A DNA stretch of 64,000 bases from Profundibacter sp033851955. GTDB lineage: Bacteria; Pseudomonadota; Alphaproteobacteria; Rhodobacterales; Rhodobacteraceae. The stretch spans positions 124,001 through 188,000 of the forward strand of contig JAWSVK010000014.1 of NCBI GenBank assembly GCA_033851955.1, written 5' to 3'. Positions 36,506 through 46,119 of the stretch are shown piece by piece. How positions within the stretch are numbered: the stretch's first letter is position 1; every line of letters starts with the position of its first letter. Below the pieces are notes generated by a model. It did no database searches, was not told where the DNA came from, and saw only the letters and a program-made list of their open reading frames with translations. The translations under genes and the position numbers were made by a program.

Positions 36506-37004
36506 CTGCAGCAACTTTCATGCTGATCATCCGGTCGGGCGCCATTGGTGGCTCGCCGCGCGCAATCGCGTCAACATGGTCCATGCCGTCAATAACTTGG
36601 CCATAAACGGTGTATTGACCGTTCAAAAACGCATTGTCACCAAAGTTGATGAAGAACTGCGAGTTGGCGGAATCAGGGTTTTGCGAACGCGCAGCGCCAA
36701 TGCTGCCACGTGCATGCGGCACCTTGGAGAACTCGGCAGGCACATCAGCATGCTCAGACCCGCCTGTGCCAGCGGCACGCAAGTTAAAGTCATTTTCCAT
36801 GTTGCCGTTGGCCACATCACCGGTTTGGGCCATGAAGCCGTCAATCACGCGGTGAAAACACACGTTGTCATAGGCGCCTGCGCGGGTCAGCGTTTTCATG
36901 CGTTCGACGTGCTTTGGGGCAACATCTGGCAGCAATTCGATGGTCACAGTGCCACCAGTCAATTCCATCAGAATTGTGTTTTCGGGATCTTTAATGTCGG
37001 CCAT
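36498..37004 (-). CDS. Cyclophilin-type peptidyl-prolyl isomerase, cytoplasmic
   Basis: A 168-residue cyclophilin with no signal peptide. It shows VCFHRVIDGFMAQTGDV, SANSQFFINFGDN and FLNGQYTVYGQVIDGMD, so a full active site. It overlaps the anchored paralogue that follows. It is divergent from pgk across a 148-base promoter gap (37005-37152). Confidence 0.93.
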   Translation of the reverse strand: MADIKDPENTILMELTGGTVTIELLPDVAPKHVERMKTLTRAGAYDNVCFHRVIDGFMAQTGDVANGNMENDFNLRAAGTGGSEHADVPAEFSKVPHARGSIGAARSQNPDSANSQFFINFGDNAFLNGQYTVYGQVIDGMDHVDAIARGEPPMAPDRMISMKVAADA

Positions 37005-37152
37005 ATCTGGCGCTCCTTTTTAAATGCAGTCATTTGGGGGCGAACCTAAGCGGGATGCGCGCATTATAAAAGAGGCAATCACCACATGCCGCATTGACCC
37101 TGCCCGCCGGATGGTGAAAATGTGCGGAAATCAGCATAAATGGAGGTCTGCA

Positions 37153-38340
37153 ATGGGCTGGAAGACGCTAGACGATGTTAATTTGAACGGCAAAGTGGTT
37201 TTGGTTCGGGTCGACATTAACGTCCCCGTTTCAGATGGCATCGTCACCGACGCCACGCGGATCGAACGCATCGTGCCAACGGTGCGCGACATTCTGGCCG
37301 CAGGCGGCAAACCCGTTTTAATGGCCCATTTCGGCCGCCCCAAAGGCAAGGTCGTGCCCGAGATGTCGCTGCGTGTCACCCTGCCAGCACTTGAAGCCGC
37401 CTTTGGGCAACCCGTAAAATTCGCCGATGGCGCAGACGGCATTCCCGCTGGATCAGCCATCAACGATATGACCGAAGGTGATATACTGTTGCTGGAAAAC
37501 CTGCGCTTTAATGCGGGCGAAGAAGCCAATGACGCTACATTCGCCGCCGAATTGGCCACGCTGGGCGATGTGTTTTGCAACGACGCCTTTTCTGCGGCGC
37601 ACCGCGCCCATGCATCCACCGCTGGCATCGCCGCATTGATGCCGTCTTGCGCAGGCCGTTTGATGCAGTCCGAACTCAGCGCGCTTGAGGCAGCTTTAGG
37701 CAGTCCCAAACACCCTGTTTGTGCGGTGGTTGGCGGGGCCAAAGTGTCGACCAAACTGGAGTTGTTGGGCAATCTGGTCAGCAAAGTTGATCATCTGGTC
37801 ATCGGCGGCGGCATGGCCAACACGTTTTTGGCGGCCCAAGGTGTGGATGTCGGCAAATCGCTGGCTGAACATGATATGAAAGACACGGCTCTGGAAATAC
37901 TGGCCAAAGCCACGTCGGCGGGCTGTGAGATCATCCTGCCCGACGACATCGTGGTGGCCCGTGAATTCAAGGCAAACGCCGATCATGAAGTCCTGCCCGT
38001 CGACGCCTGCCCAGCGGATGCGATGATTTTGGACGCGGGTCCAAAAACCTCAGACCGGATCAATGCTGTGATTGCGGGTTCCAACACTTTGGTAATGAAC
38101 GGGCCGCTTGGCGTGTTCGAATTGGAGCCGTTCCAAACCGCCACATTCGCCATGTTGGACAAGATTGCGAGCGAAACCGGTGCCGACAACCTGATTTCCA
38201 TCGCCGGTGGCGGTGACACAGTGGCGGCCATCAATGCATCGAACCACGGCGATGATTTCACCTATATTTCGACCGCAGGTGGCGCGTTTTTGGAGTGGAT
38301 GGAGGGCAAAACCCTGCCCGGTGTTGCGGCGCTGGAATAG
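37153..38340 (+). CDS. pgk: Phosphoglycerate kinase
   Basis: A 395-residue glycolytic/gluconeogenic enzyme that moves phosphate between 1,3-bisphosphoglycerate and ADP. Seen: VLVRVDINVPV, MAHFGRPKGK, VVGGAKVSTK, VMNGPLGVFE and SIAGGGDTVAA. The ATG at 37153 follows GGAGGTCTGCA. Longer readings run into the divergent promoter gap. Confidence 0.97.
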   Translation: MGWKTLDDVNLNGKVVLVRVDINVPVSDGIVTDATRIERIVPTVRDILAAGGKPVLMAHFGRPKGKVVPEMSLRVTLPALEAAFGQPVKFADGADGIPAGSAINDMTEGDILLLENLRFNAGEEANDATFAAELATLGDVFCNDAFSAAHRAHASTAGIAALMPSCAGRLMQSELSALEAALGSPKHPVCAVVGGAKVSTKLELLGNLVSKVDHLVIGGGMANTFLAAQGVDVGKSLAEHDMKDTALEILAKATSAGCEIILPDDIVVAREFKANADHEVLPVDACPADAMILDAGPKTSDRINAVIAGSNTLVMNGPLGVFELEPFQTATFAMLDKIASETGADNLISIAGGGDTVAAINASNHGDDFTYISTAGGAFLEWMEGKTLPGVAALE

Positions 38341-38397
38341 CTCTGAATCGGCCAAACCACCGGCAAAACGATGCAAATCATGCTCAAAATCAGTGAA

Positions 38398-38427
38398 TTG
38401 GCGCTATTCTTAAAATGGTAGCGCCAA
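38398..38427 (+). promoter_or_regulatory. Inverted repeat between pgk and the aldolase gene
   Basis: TTGGCGCTA (38398-38406) and TAGCGCCAA (38419-38427) form a perfect 9-bp inverted repeat with a 12-base spacer. It has no T-tract. It lies 71 bases before the aldolase ATG, so it is either an operator for a carbon-metabolism regulator or a 3' hairpin of pgk mRNA. Confidence 0.5.
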
Positions 38428-38498
38428 CAGCGTTGCAAGCAGTTGCATACCTTAATAGAGCAGTGCCAACGCCCATAAACATTGTAAAGGATCACGTA

Positions 38499-39428
38499 AT
38501 GAGAGCGACACGCATTGTTCAGAAAATTTTGTCCAACTACGAAGCCGACTGCCCTGGTGTAAAAGCAAACCTTTGCCGTATCTTGATGAACGGCAAGCTG
38601 GGTGGCACTGGCAAAATGATTATTCTGCCCGTTGACCAAGGTTTTGAGCACGGTGCTGCACGCTCTTTTGCGCCAAACCCTGCCGCTTATGATCCGCATT
38701 ACCATTACCAATTGGCGATTGACGCTGGGTTGAACGCTTTTGCTTCGCCTCTGGGCATGTTGGAAGCCGGTGCTGACACCTTTGCAGGTCAAATCCCGAC
38801 GATCCTGAAGGTCAACTCGGCCAACTCACTGATCCCGAATGAAGCGCCAAAAGACCAAGCCATCACTGCCTCTGTTGATGACGCGCTGCGCATCGGTGCC
38901 TCGGCTATCGGGTTCACGATCTACCCCGGCTCTTCAATGGGTTTGGACATGTTCGAAGAAATCTCGGCCATGCGCGAAGAAGCGGCCGCCAAGGGGCTGC
39001 CATCGGTGATCTGGTCCTACCCACGCGGCGAAGCGCTGGACAGCGACGGCGAAACAGCCATCGACATCGCGGCCTATGCAGCGCAAATCGCGGCCCTGCT
39101 GGGCGCGCATATCATTAAGATCAAACTGTCGACCGATCATCTGTCATTGCCCGCCGCTAAAAAGGTCTATGAAGATGAGAAAATTGACATCGCCACCCAA
39201 GCCGCACGTGTGAAACATTGCATGGACGCCAGCTTTGGCGGTCGCCGTATCGTTGTGTTCTCGGGCGGGGCCAAAAAGGGCGCTGACAGTGTTTATGACG
39301 ACGCCCGCGCAATCCGCGACGGCGGCGGCAACGGCTCAATCATTGGTCGCAACACGTTCCAACGCGAGCGCCAAGACGCGCTGGATATGTTGGGCAAACT
39401 GGTTGATATCTACAAAGGCAAAGCCTAA
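38499..39428 (+). CDS. fbaB: Class I fructose-bisphosphate aldolase (DhnA type)
   Basis: A 309-residue Schiff-base aldolase of glycolysis/gluconeogenesis. The family pattern is clear in GKMIILPVDQGFEHGA, AIGFTIYPGSS, the HIIKIKLST strand with a candidate active-site lysine, and IVVFSGGAKKG. The ATG at 38499 has AAAGGATC upstream. It sits after pgk in the same direction, likely a glycolytic gene pair. Confidence 0.93.
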   Translation: MRATRIVQKILSNYEADCPGVKANLCRILMNGKLGGTGKMIILPVDQGFEHGAARSFAPNPAAYDPHYHYQLAIDAGLNAFASPLGMLEAGADTFAGQIPTILKVNSANSLIPNEAPKDQAITASVDDALRIGASAIGFTIYPGSSMGLDMFEEISAMREEAAAKGLPSVIWSYPRGEALDSDGETAIDIAAYAAQIAALLGAHIIKIKLSTDHLSLPAAKKVYEDEKIDIATQAARVKHCMDASFGGRRIVVFSGGAKKGADSVYDDARAIRDGGGNGSIIGRNTFQRERQDALDMLGKLVDIYKGKA

Positions 39429-39443
39429 GCATTATAGCCAGCG

Positions 39444-39474
39444 GCACCTGCAATTTTCAGACGATTGCAGGTGC
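39444..39474 (+). terminator. Hairpin after the aldolase gene
   Basis: GCACCTGCAAT and ATTGCAGGTGC form a perfect 11-bp stem with a nine-base loop, 15 bases after the stop. No T-tract follows, so it may be a Rho-assisted or 3'-stabilising hairpin. Confidence 0.55.
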
Positions 39475-39503
39475 TGCCGGACATTATGTTGGGAAGTATC
39501 AAG

Positions 39504-40622
39504 ATGGACGATCAGCTCAGTCACGAGGCGAAAATCCTCATCATTGGTGCTGGCCCCACAGGACTGGCGGCCGCCGTTGAATTGGCCCGCTACGGGTTTA
39601 CCCCAACCCTGATCGACCGCCGCAAAACACCCTATAGCAATTCGCGCGCTGTAATAGTGCATTCCGATGTGATCCGCATGTTGGCACCCTGCGGTGCTGG
39701 CGAGAGTATATTCGCAGCCGCCATCAATGTGCCAAATGTCGATTTGTTTCGTGATGGAAAACATGCAGCGCGCGTTAAAATCAGCGCCCTAAAGGACGAT
39801 AATTTTCGGGTGCTGGGCATTGCACAGGATCAGTTTGAGCAACATTTGATCGACAGCCTAAGTAGATACGGCGTTCGCATTCGCAAAAACGCCAGATGCC
39901 GCGCGATCTCGCAAGATGATGATGGGGTGACGGTACAAATCAACCAAAAGACTGAGCGGTTTGACTATGTCATCGCAGCTGACGGGGTGAAAAGTTTTGT
40001 GCGCAAATCTCTGGGCATAAAGTTTCCTGGTTTCACTTTGCCCGACAAATGGTCTGTTGCTGATGTGAATTTGGCCAACATCAACAATCCGAACCACGCC
40101 AAAATATACATTTTGCCCGACGGGCATGTGGCCACCGCTGTGCCAATCGGCAAAAGCCGCTTTCGGATTACGTCAAACAAAGATGATGCCGTGAACATGC
40201 TGCCCTCTGGCATTGAGGTGGAAAAGGTCAACACACAAGGCACCTTTGACGTCGCCGTGCGCCAAGCCGAACGTTATAGCATTGGTCGGATTTTTCTGGC
40301 CGGTGACGCCGCGCATTGCCACTCGCCCGTGGATGGGCGTGGATTGAATTTGGGGGTAGGCGACGCTGTCGATCTGGCAGAACGGTTTAAAAACAACACT
40401 TTGGACGAATACCACGCACATCGGCAGGCTGAGGGTCACTATGTGATCAAAATGACTGAGCTGATCCGCGCCGCCACCACATGCAAACGCTATAGAATGC
40501 GGCTGCTGACCCTTACCGTTTTGAAATCCATGCATTATTTGCGCTTTCTCAATCGGTTTTCCGCCCGCGCTGCGACCAACAACCAGATCCGGTCAAACCG
40601 GATACTGCGTTGGTTATTTTAG
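39504..40622 (+). CDS. FAD-dependent aromatic-ring-type monooxygenase
   Basis: A 372-residue flavoprotein of the PHBH/UbiH class: Rossmann ILIIGAGPTGLAAAVELARY at the N terminus, and the FAD ribityl motif IFLAGDAAHCHSPVDGRGLN with LGVGDAVDLAE. The DG motif (VIAADGVKSFVRK) is also present. The substrate is unknown. The ATG at 39504 has GGGAAG upstream, and two earlier in-frame starts are possible. Confidence 0.88.
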   Translation: MDDQLSHEAKILIIGAGPTGLAAAVELARYGFTPTLIDRRKTPYSNSRAVIVHSDVIRMLAPCGAGESIFAAAINVPNVDLFRDGKHAARVKISALKDDNFRVLGIAQDQFEQHLIDSLSRYGVRIRKNARCRAISQDDDGVTVQINQKTERFDYVIAADGVKSFVRKSLGIKFPGFTLPDKWSVADVNLANINNPNHAKIYILPDGHVATAVPIGKSRFRITSNKDDAVNMLPSGIEVEKVNTQGTFDVAVRQAERYSIGRIFLAGDAAHCHSPVDGRGLNLGVGDAVDLAERFKNNTLDEYHAHRQAEGHYVIKMTELIRAATTCKRYRMRLLTLTVLKSMHYLRFLNRFSARAATNNQIRSNRILRWLF

Positions 40623-40698
40623 GGATTCACAAAACGCGTAGGTTTTGATACTGTCGACAAAAGCCGCAGTAAAGACGGCATCCAAGAGGCAGACAGTC

Positions 40699-41001
40699 AT
40701 GAATTTCTCTCGTAAACGCCCTCCCGTTGGCGTGATTATCTATTTTTCCGGCGTTTTGACGCTTGGTCTGTATTTCGCTTTTGCGGCTATTCAGGGCGAT
40801 TACGGTCTGTTTCGCCGTGTGCAAATCGACGCCGAGGCTGATATCTTGCGTCAAGATTTGGCAGTTCTGTCCAAAGATGTTGCGTGGATCGAAAACAAAG
40901 CACACCGCCTGTCCGACGAATATCTTGATCTTGACCTGCTGGACGAACAGGCCCGCAGCGTGCTTGGATTGCTGCGCGCGGATGAGATCGTTATTCGTTA
41001 A
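40699..41001 (+). CDS. ftsB: FtsB/DivIC-like septum formation protein
   Basis: A 100-residue bitopic protein: short cytoplasmic arm, one membrane helix (VIIYFSGVLTLGLYFAFAA), then a periplasmic coiled coil (RRVQIDAEADILRQDLAVL). This is the FtsB/DivIC plan, which joins FtsL and FtsQ at the divisome. Its place just before pdhA is familiar in alphaproteobacteria. Confidence 0.8.
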   Translation: MNFSRKRPPVGVIIYFSGVLTLGLYFAFAAIQGDYGLFRRVQIDAEADILRQDLAVLSKDVAWIENKAHRLSDEYLDLDLLDEQARSVLGLLRADEIVIR

Positions 41002-41051
41002 CGGCCGCGCGCGATCTGTTGTTAAAACCCAGCCAAATTCTTTTCTCGCAC

Positions 41052-41079
41052 TTGTTGTTCCGATCAGTTAGTATATAGT
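41052..41079 (+). promoter_or_regulatory. Candidate promoter of the pdh operon
   Basis: TTGTTG (41052-41057), a 16-base spacer and TATAGT (41074-41079). This is a reasonable housekeeping promoter 42 bases before the pdhA ATG. Confidence 0.5.
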
Positions 41080-41120
41080 TTAATGCTAAACTACTTTGAA
41101 CCACGCGAGGGCACTCCCTA

Positions 41121-42116
41121 ATGGCAGCCAAGAAAACGTCAACAAAACCGAACACTTCCAAAGAAGATTTGCTTCATTACTACCGAGAAATGTTGTTGAT
41201 CCGACGATTCGAGGAAAAGGCAGGCCAACTATATGGTATGGGTTTGATCGGCGGGTTTTGCCATCTTTACATCGGCCAAGAGGCCATCATCGTTGGGTTG
41301 GAAGCCACCACCAAACAGGGCGACAAACGGGTGACCTCGTATCGCGATCACGGCCATATGCTGGCCTGCGGCATGGACCCGAAAGGCGTGATGGCCGAGT
41401 TAACGGGCCGCGAGGGGGGCTACTCTAAAGGTAAGGGTGGCTCGATGCATATGTTCTCAAAAGAGGCCAACTTTTACGGTGGCCACGGCATCGTAGGCGC
41501 ACAAGTGCCAATCGGGGCCGGCTTAGCATTTGCCGACAAATATCTGGGCAATGACAATGTGTCCTTTGCCTATTTCGGCGATGGCGCCGCAAATCAAGGC
41601 CAAGTTTATGAAACATTCAACATGGCGTCCTTGTGGAAATTGCCGGTGATTTTCGTGATCGAAAACAACCAATATGCGATGGGCACCTCCCTGCAACGTG
41701 GTTCTTCCACCCCAGAATTATACACCCGCGGCGCAGCCTTTGGCATCCCCGGTGAATCAGTTGACGGCATGGATGTTTTGGCTGTGAAAGCCGCGGGTGA
41801 AAAGGCCGTCGCGCATTGTCGTTCCGGCGAAGGCCCCTACATTTTGGAAATGGTGACATACCGTTATCGTGGTCACTCGATGTCGGATCCTGCCAAATAC
41901 CGGTCTCGCGAAGAAGTGCAAAAAGTACGCGAAGAACGCGACGCGATTGAACATGTGCGCGAATTGATTTTACAGGGCAAACATGCGTCCGAGGATGATC
42001 TCAAATCCATCGACAAAGAAATCAAAGCTGTGGTCAATGAGTCCGCTGAATTCGCACGCGAAAGCCCTGAGCCCGCGCTAAGCGAGCTGTGGACAGACAT
42101 TTACGCCGAAGCGTAA
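41121..42116 (+). CDS. pdhA: Pyruvate dehydrogenase E1 component, alpha subunit
   Basis: A 331-residue thiamine-diphosphate enzyme subunit that decarboxylates pyruvate with PdhB. The TPP motif is GDGAANQGQVYETFNMASLW with VIFVIENN. The phosphorylation-loop-like YRGHSMSDPAKYR is present. First gene of pdhA-pdhB-pdhC. The E3 gene lpd is not in the window. Confidence 0.96.
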   Translation: MAAKKTSTKPNTSKEDLLHYYREMLLIRRFEEKAGQLYGMGLIGGFCHLYIGQEAIIVGLEATTKQGDKRVTSYRDHGHMLACGMDPKGVMAELTGREGGYSKGKGGSMHMFSKEANFYGGHGIVGAQVPIGAGLAFADKYLGNDNVSFAYFGDGAANQGQVYETFNMASLWKLPVIFVIENNQYAMGTSLQRGSSTPELYTRGAAFGIPGESVDGMDVLAVKAAGEKAVAHCRSGEGPYILEMVTYRYRGHSMSDPAKYRSREEVQKVREERDAIEHVRELILQGKHASEDDLKSIDKEIKAVVNESAEFARESPEPALSELWTDIYAEA

Positions 42117-42143
42117 CCATCGGATAATACGGAGATAATTAAT

Positions 42144-43508
42144 ATGGCGACCGAAATTCTGATGCCCGCCCTTTCCCCCACAATGGAAGAAGGCACATTG
42201 GCCAAATGGCTGGTAAAAGAGGGGGATGTGATCGAGTCCGGCATGATCCTCGCTGAAATCGAGACCGACAAGGCCACAATGGAATTTGAGGCTGTGGATG
42301 AAGGGATCATGGGTAAGATTTTGGTCGCTGAAGGCACAGAAGGCGTGGCTGTAAACGCCGCCATTGCTGTGTTGCTGGACGAAGGTGAGGACGCGAGTGC
42401 CGTGGTCGTTTCAGCCGCGCCTGCCCCTGCAGCAGCTGTTGAGGCAGAGCCCAAAGCGCCACTACCAACCGCCGCACCCGTCGCAATTACGGTTCCGCAA
42501 GACACGGAGATTCCGGCGGGCACCGAGATGAAATCCACCACCGTGCGCGAAGCCCTGCGCGACGCAATGGCCGAAGAAATGCGGCGTGATGAAATGGTTT
42601 ACCTGATGGGCGAAGAAGTCGCCCAATATCAGGGGGCCTATAAAATCAGTCAGGGGATGCTAGAAGAATTCGGCGACAAACGGGTGATTGATACGCCGAT
42701 CACCGAGCATGGGTTCACCGGTATTGCCGTTGGCTCTGCCTTTGGTGGGTTAAAACCTATTGTCGAATTCATGACCTTCAATTTCGCGGTACAAGCGCTG
42801 GATCAGATCATAAATTCCGCCGCCAAGACATTGTATATGTCTGGCGGTCAAATGGGCTCGCAAATGGTGTTTCGCGGTGCCAACGGTGCTGCCGCCCGCG
42901 TTGGTGCCCAGCATAGCCAAGATTACGCCGCTTGGTACGCGCAGATCCCAGGCCTGAAAGTGGTGATGCCTTATTCGGCAGCCGATGCAAAAGGCCTTTT
43001 GAAAACCGCTATTCGCGATCCAAATCCGGTGATTTTCCTTGAGAATGAAATCCTCTATGGTCAGAGCTTTGACGTGCCTGTGTTGGATGACTACACAGTG
43101 CCATTCGGCGTTGCCAAAATTTGGCGCGAGGGCACTGATGTCACTATTGTCAGCTTTGGTATTGGCATGAAATACGCGCTTGAAGCCGCTGATCGTTTGG
43201 CCGAAGACGGCATTTCTGCCGAAGTCATTGATTTGCGCACATTGCGTCCAATGGACACTGCGACTGTTATTAAGTCTGTAATGAAAACAAATCGTTGCGT
43301 GACGGTTGAGGAAGGTTGGCCGGTTGGGTCAATCGGTGGACATATCGCTTCGACACTGATGCAGGAGGCCTTTGATTATCTGGATGCCCCCGTGATCACC
43401 TGCACTGGCAAGGACGTACCGATGCCCTATGCCGCCAATCTTGAAAAACTAGCGCTGGTGACCACTGACGAGGTTATCGAAGCAGTTCATAAAGTTACAT
43501 ATCGTTAA
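42144..43508 (+). CDS. pdhB: Pyruvate dehydrogenase E1 component, beta subunit, with lipoyl domain
   Basis: A 454-residue subunit. Residues 1-80 form a lipoyl domain with the lipoylated lysine in ETDKATMEFEAVDEG. An Ala/Pro linker (80-130) leads to the transketolase-like E1 beta region (YLMGEEVAQYQGAYK, MTFNFAVQALDQIINSAAK, a HSQDYAAWYAQIPGL segment). A lipoyl domain on E1 beta is an alphaproteobacterial trait. It probably arose from the adjacent pdhC, whose N terminus is almost the same. Confidence 0.96.
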   Translation: MATEILMPALSPTMEEGTLAKWLVKEGDVIESGMILAEIETDKATMEFEAVDEGIMGKILVAEGTEGVAVNAAIAVLLDEGEDASAVVVSAAPAPAAAVEAEPKAPLPTAAPVAITVPQDTEIPAGTEMKSTTVREALRDAMAEEMRRDEMVYLMGEEVAQYQGAYKISQGMLEEFGDKRVIDTPITEHGFTGIAVGSAFGGLKPIVEFMTFNFAVQALDQIINSAAKTLYMSGGQMGSQMVFRGANGAAARVGAQHSQDYAAWYAQIPGLKVVMPYSAADAKGLLKTAIRDPNPVIFLENEILYGQSFDVPVLDDYTVPFGVAKIWREGTDVTIVSFGIGMKYALEAADRLAEDGISAEVIDLRTLRPMDTATVIKSVMKTNRCVTVEEGWPVGSIGGHIASTLMQEAFDYLDAPVITCTGKDVPMPYAANLEKLALVTTDEVIEAVHKVTYR

Positions 43509-43521
43509 GGGAGTTTACGCG

Positions 43522-44793
43522 ATGCCAATAGAAATTCTGATGCCCGCGCTTTCTCCTACGATGGAAGAAGGCACACTGGCCAAATGGTTGGTCAAAGTAG
43601 GGGATGTGGTGGCTTCGGGCGACCTGATCGCCGAGATTGAAACCGACAAAGCCACGATGGAATTTGAGGCTGTGGACGAAGGTACGGTCGGGAAATTGCT
43701 GGTCGAAGAGGGCGCTGAGGGGGTGAAAGTAAACGCCGCTATTATGGTGCTACTGGAAGATGGCGAAACCGCCACAGATTTATCTTCCAAACCCACAGCC
43801 ACCACTGCCCCTGCCCCTGTCACCCCAGATCCTGAAGTTGCAACAAATACAGCAACGCTCAAAACAACGGAGGCCCCTCAACCGACTGATGGCACCAGAG
43901 TTTTCGCTTCTCCGCTTGCGCGCCGCATTGCTGCTGACGCAGGGGTGGATCTGTCAACCATTTCTGGAACTGGTCCGCATGGCCGCATCGTAAAAGCCGA
44001 TGTTCTGGGCAAACCAATCAGCGTTGCCCGCCCATTACCAACCGCGGTGGCTTTGCCAACTGGCCCATCCAGCGATGCCCTGACGAAAATCTATGCAGAT
44101 CGTGAGTATGAAGAAATCGCTCTAAATGGTATGCGCAAGACCATCGCGGCGCGCCTGACCGAGGCCAAACAATCGATCCCGCATTTTTACCTGCGCCGCG
44201 ACATTCGTATTGACGCGTTGCTCAAGGGCCGCGCCCTTATAAATAAAAAACTTGAGGCACGCGGCTTGAAGGTTTCAGTAAACGATTTCATCATCAAGGC
44301 CTGTGCGATGGCGCTACAGACTGTGCCCAAAGCCAATGCTATTTGGGCAAATGATAGATTGTTCCAACTAAAACCATCCGATGTGGCTGTCGCGGTTGCC
44401 GTGGACGATGGGTTGTTTACCCCGGTGATCAAAGGCGCTGAAACCAAGTCGCTTTCGCAACTGTCAACCGAGATGAAAGACCTCGCCGGGCGCGCCCGTG
44501 ATAAGAAACTGGCACCACACGAATATCTTGGCGGCAGCTTTTCAATCTCGAACCTTGGGATGTTCGGCATCGACAACTTTGATGCCGTGATCAATCCGCC
44601 TCATGGGGCGATTTTGGCAGTTGGAGCGGGTGTCCGGAAACCTGTCGTCGGCAAAGATGGCGAGCTTTCAATTGCCACGGTTATGTCCGTCACACTATCA
44701 GTTGATCATCGTGTGATTGACGGTGCATTGGGGGCAATCCTACTCAACTCAATCGTCGAAAACTTGGAAAACCCAGTTTCAATGCTTGCCTAA
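43522..44793 (+). CDS. pdhC: Dihydrolipoamide acetyltransferase (E2)
   Basis: A 423-residue core subunit: lipoyl domain (1-80, again ETDKATMEFEAVDEG), linker, a peripheral-subunit-binding domain (VFASPLARRIAADAGVDLS, GTGPHGRIVKADV), and a catalytic domain ending with the active-site VDHRVIDGALGA. It passes acetyl groups to CoA. Confidence 0.96.
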   Translation: MPIEILMPALSPTMEEGTLAKWLVKVGDVVASGDLIAEIETDKATMEFEAVDEGTVGKLLVEEGAEGVKVNAAIMVLLEDGETATDLSSKPTATTAPAPVTPDPEVATNTATLKTTEAPQPTDGTRVFASPLARRIAADAGVDLSTISGTGPHGRIVKADVLGKPISVARPLPTAVALPTGPSSDALTKIYADREYEEIALNGMRKTIAARLTEAKQSIPHFYLRRDIRIDALLKGRALINKKLEARGLKVSVNDFIIKACAMALQTVPKANAIWANDRLFQLKPSDVAVAVAVDDGLFTPVIKGAETKSLSQLSTEMKDLAGRARDKKLAPHEYLGGSFSISNLGMFGIDNFDAVINPPHGAILAVGAGVRKPVVGKDGELSIATVMSVTLSVDHRVIDGALGAILLNSIVENLENPVSMLA

Positions 44794-44854
44794 ATCCAAC
44801 CAAAAATGGCTCGGTGCTTCAAAACATCAGGCCATTCTTGCACATATCCAATAT

Positions 44855-45664
44855 TTAGGACGCGCCGCCCAATAATTGATCCATCGTCATGGAGGGTTGG
44901 TCACAACCAGAATCTCCAACAATTTTTGCAGGTACACCAGCTACGGTTTTACGCGCTGGAACATCGTGCAACACAACCGAACCCGCCGCAATCCGCGAAC
45001 AATCGCCAATATTGAGGTTGCCCAAAATCTTGGCCCCTGCTCCGATCAATACGCCATTCCCAATTTTAGGATGCCTGTCATCATCCTCTTTGCCAGTGCC
45101 ACCCAACGTTACTGAATGCAGCATTGAGACATTGTTTCCAACCACAGCCGTTTCACCGAAAACGATCGAATGGGCATGGTCAATCATGATCCCCTGCCCG
45201 ACCTTTGCGCCGGGATGAATATCGACACCGAACATTTCGGATATTCGCATTTGGAAAAAGAACGCCATATCCCGACGGCCATTTTCCCACAACCAGTGCC
45301 CAATCCGATAAGCCTGCACAGCTTGAAAGCCCTTAAAGTACAACAACGGTTGCAACAACCGATGGCAAGCCGGATCCCGTTCAAATACAGCCACCAAATC
45401 GGCTCGTGCCATCTGCCCCAACACCGGTGATGCTTCATAAGCCTCATCTGAAATTTCACGCAAAATCTGCTCCGACATCTCGCCAGATGCTAATTTTAAG
45501 GAAATTCGGTACGCCAGCGCTCGCTCTAATGTTGGGTGGTGCAATACCGAAGAATGGATCAAGCCGCCCATCAATGGCTCGCTCAGAACCGCTTCGGTGG
45601 CTTCATCACAAATTCGACCCCAAACGGGGTCCACTTCAACCAGTTTCGTGCGTGTGTTTTTCAT
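44855..45664 (-). CDS. cysE: Serine O-acetyltransferase
   Basis: A 269-residue left-handed beta-helix enzyme making O-acetylserine for cysteine synthesis. It has an N-terminal helical domain, then hexapeptide repeats (DIHPGAKVGQGIMIDHAHS, GVLIGAGAKILGN). The catalytic HAHSIVFGE and the DDRHPKIG turn are typical. It lies between pdhC (convergent) and the GTA cluster. Confidence 0.95.
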   Translation of the reverse strand: MKNTRTKLVEVDPVWGRICDEATEAVLSEPLMGGLIHSSVLHHPTLERALAYRISLKLASGEMSEQILREISDEAYEASPVLGQMARADLVAVFERDPACHRLLQPLLYFKGFQAVQAYRIGHWLWENGRRDMAFFFQMRISEMFGVDIHPGAKVGQGIMIDHAHSIVFGETAVVGNNVSMLHSVTLGGTGKEDDDRHPKIGNGVLIGAGAKILGNLNIGDCSRIAAGSVVLHDVPARKTVAGVPAKIVGDSGCDQPSMTMDQLLGGAS

Positions 45665-45756
45665 CTCGAGTTCCTTGGTGCCTACGCTCTTTTATAACAG
45701 ATAAGCATCGCACGCCAAGATGAAAGCCTTGATCATTGATATTCACTTTGTGAATG

Positions 45757-46116
45757 CTACCGAGTTCGAGAACATAGCGATTGATCCAACGGCCGTGCGC
45801 TGTATGATCTTGGCGGGCGATTGAACGCAGCTCGCTCCTGCCGCCACCTAACTAACTCTTTGAATATAATCACAAAACATTGACAATATGACGGATCATC
45901 CAAATACGGCTCCGGAGCCATTTTCCGTGTCATTGCTACAGCCATCAGACTACCATTCCCCCAAACCGGATGCCCTCGTTTCAATCTCTTATAGTGCAAA
46001 TCCGCAATACTTGCTTGCTCCAGCATCTGTTCGATAATCGCCCGTCGCTCATGTTGTGGCCACAGCAGCAGCACCCGTGCCGCAGCCACAACATCACCGT
46101 GTAAAATCGGTCGCAT
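45757..46116 (-). CDS. Conserved GTA-flanking hypothetical protein (DUF7742-like)
   Basis: A 119-residue protein that follows the last GTA gene by three bases on the same strand. The pattern VVAAARVLL, VWGNGSLMAVAM and PEPYLDDPSYCQC resembles the short family found after GTA g15 in Rhodobacterales. The function is unknown. It may be a host gene carried by synteny and not a particle protein. Confidence 0.7.
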   Translation of the reverse strand: MRPILHGDVVAAARVLLLWPQHERRAIIEQMLEQASIADLHYKRLKRGHPVWGNGSLMAVAMTRKMAPEPYLDDPSYCQCFVIIFKELVRWRQERAAFNRPPRSYSARPLDQSLCSRTR

Positions 46117-46119
46117 AGG

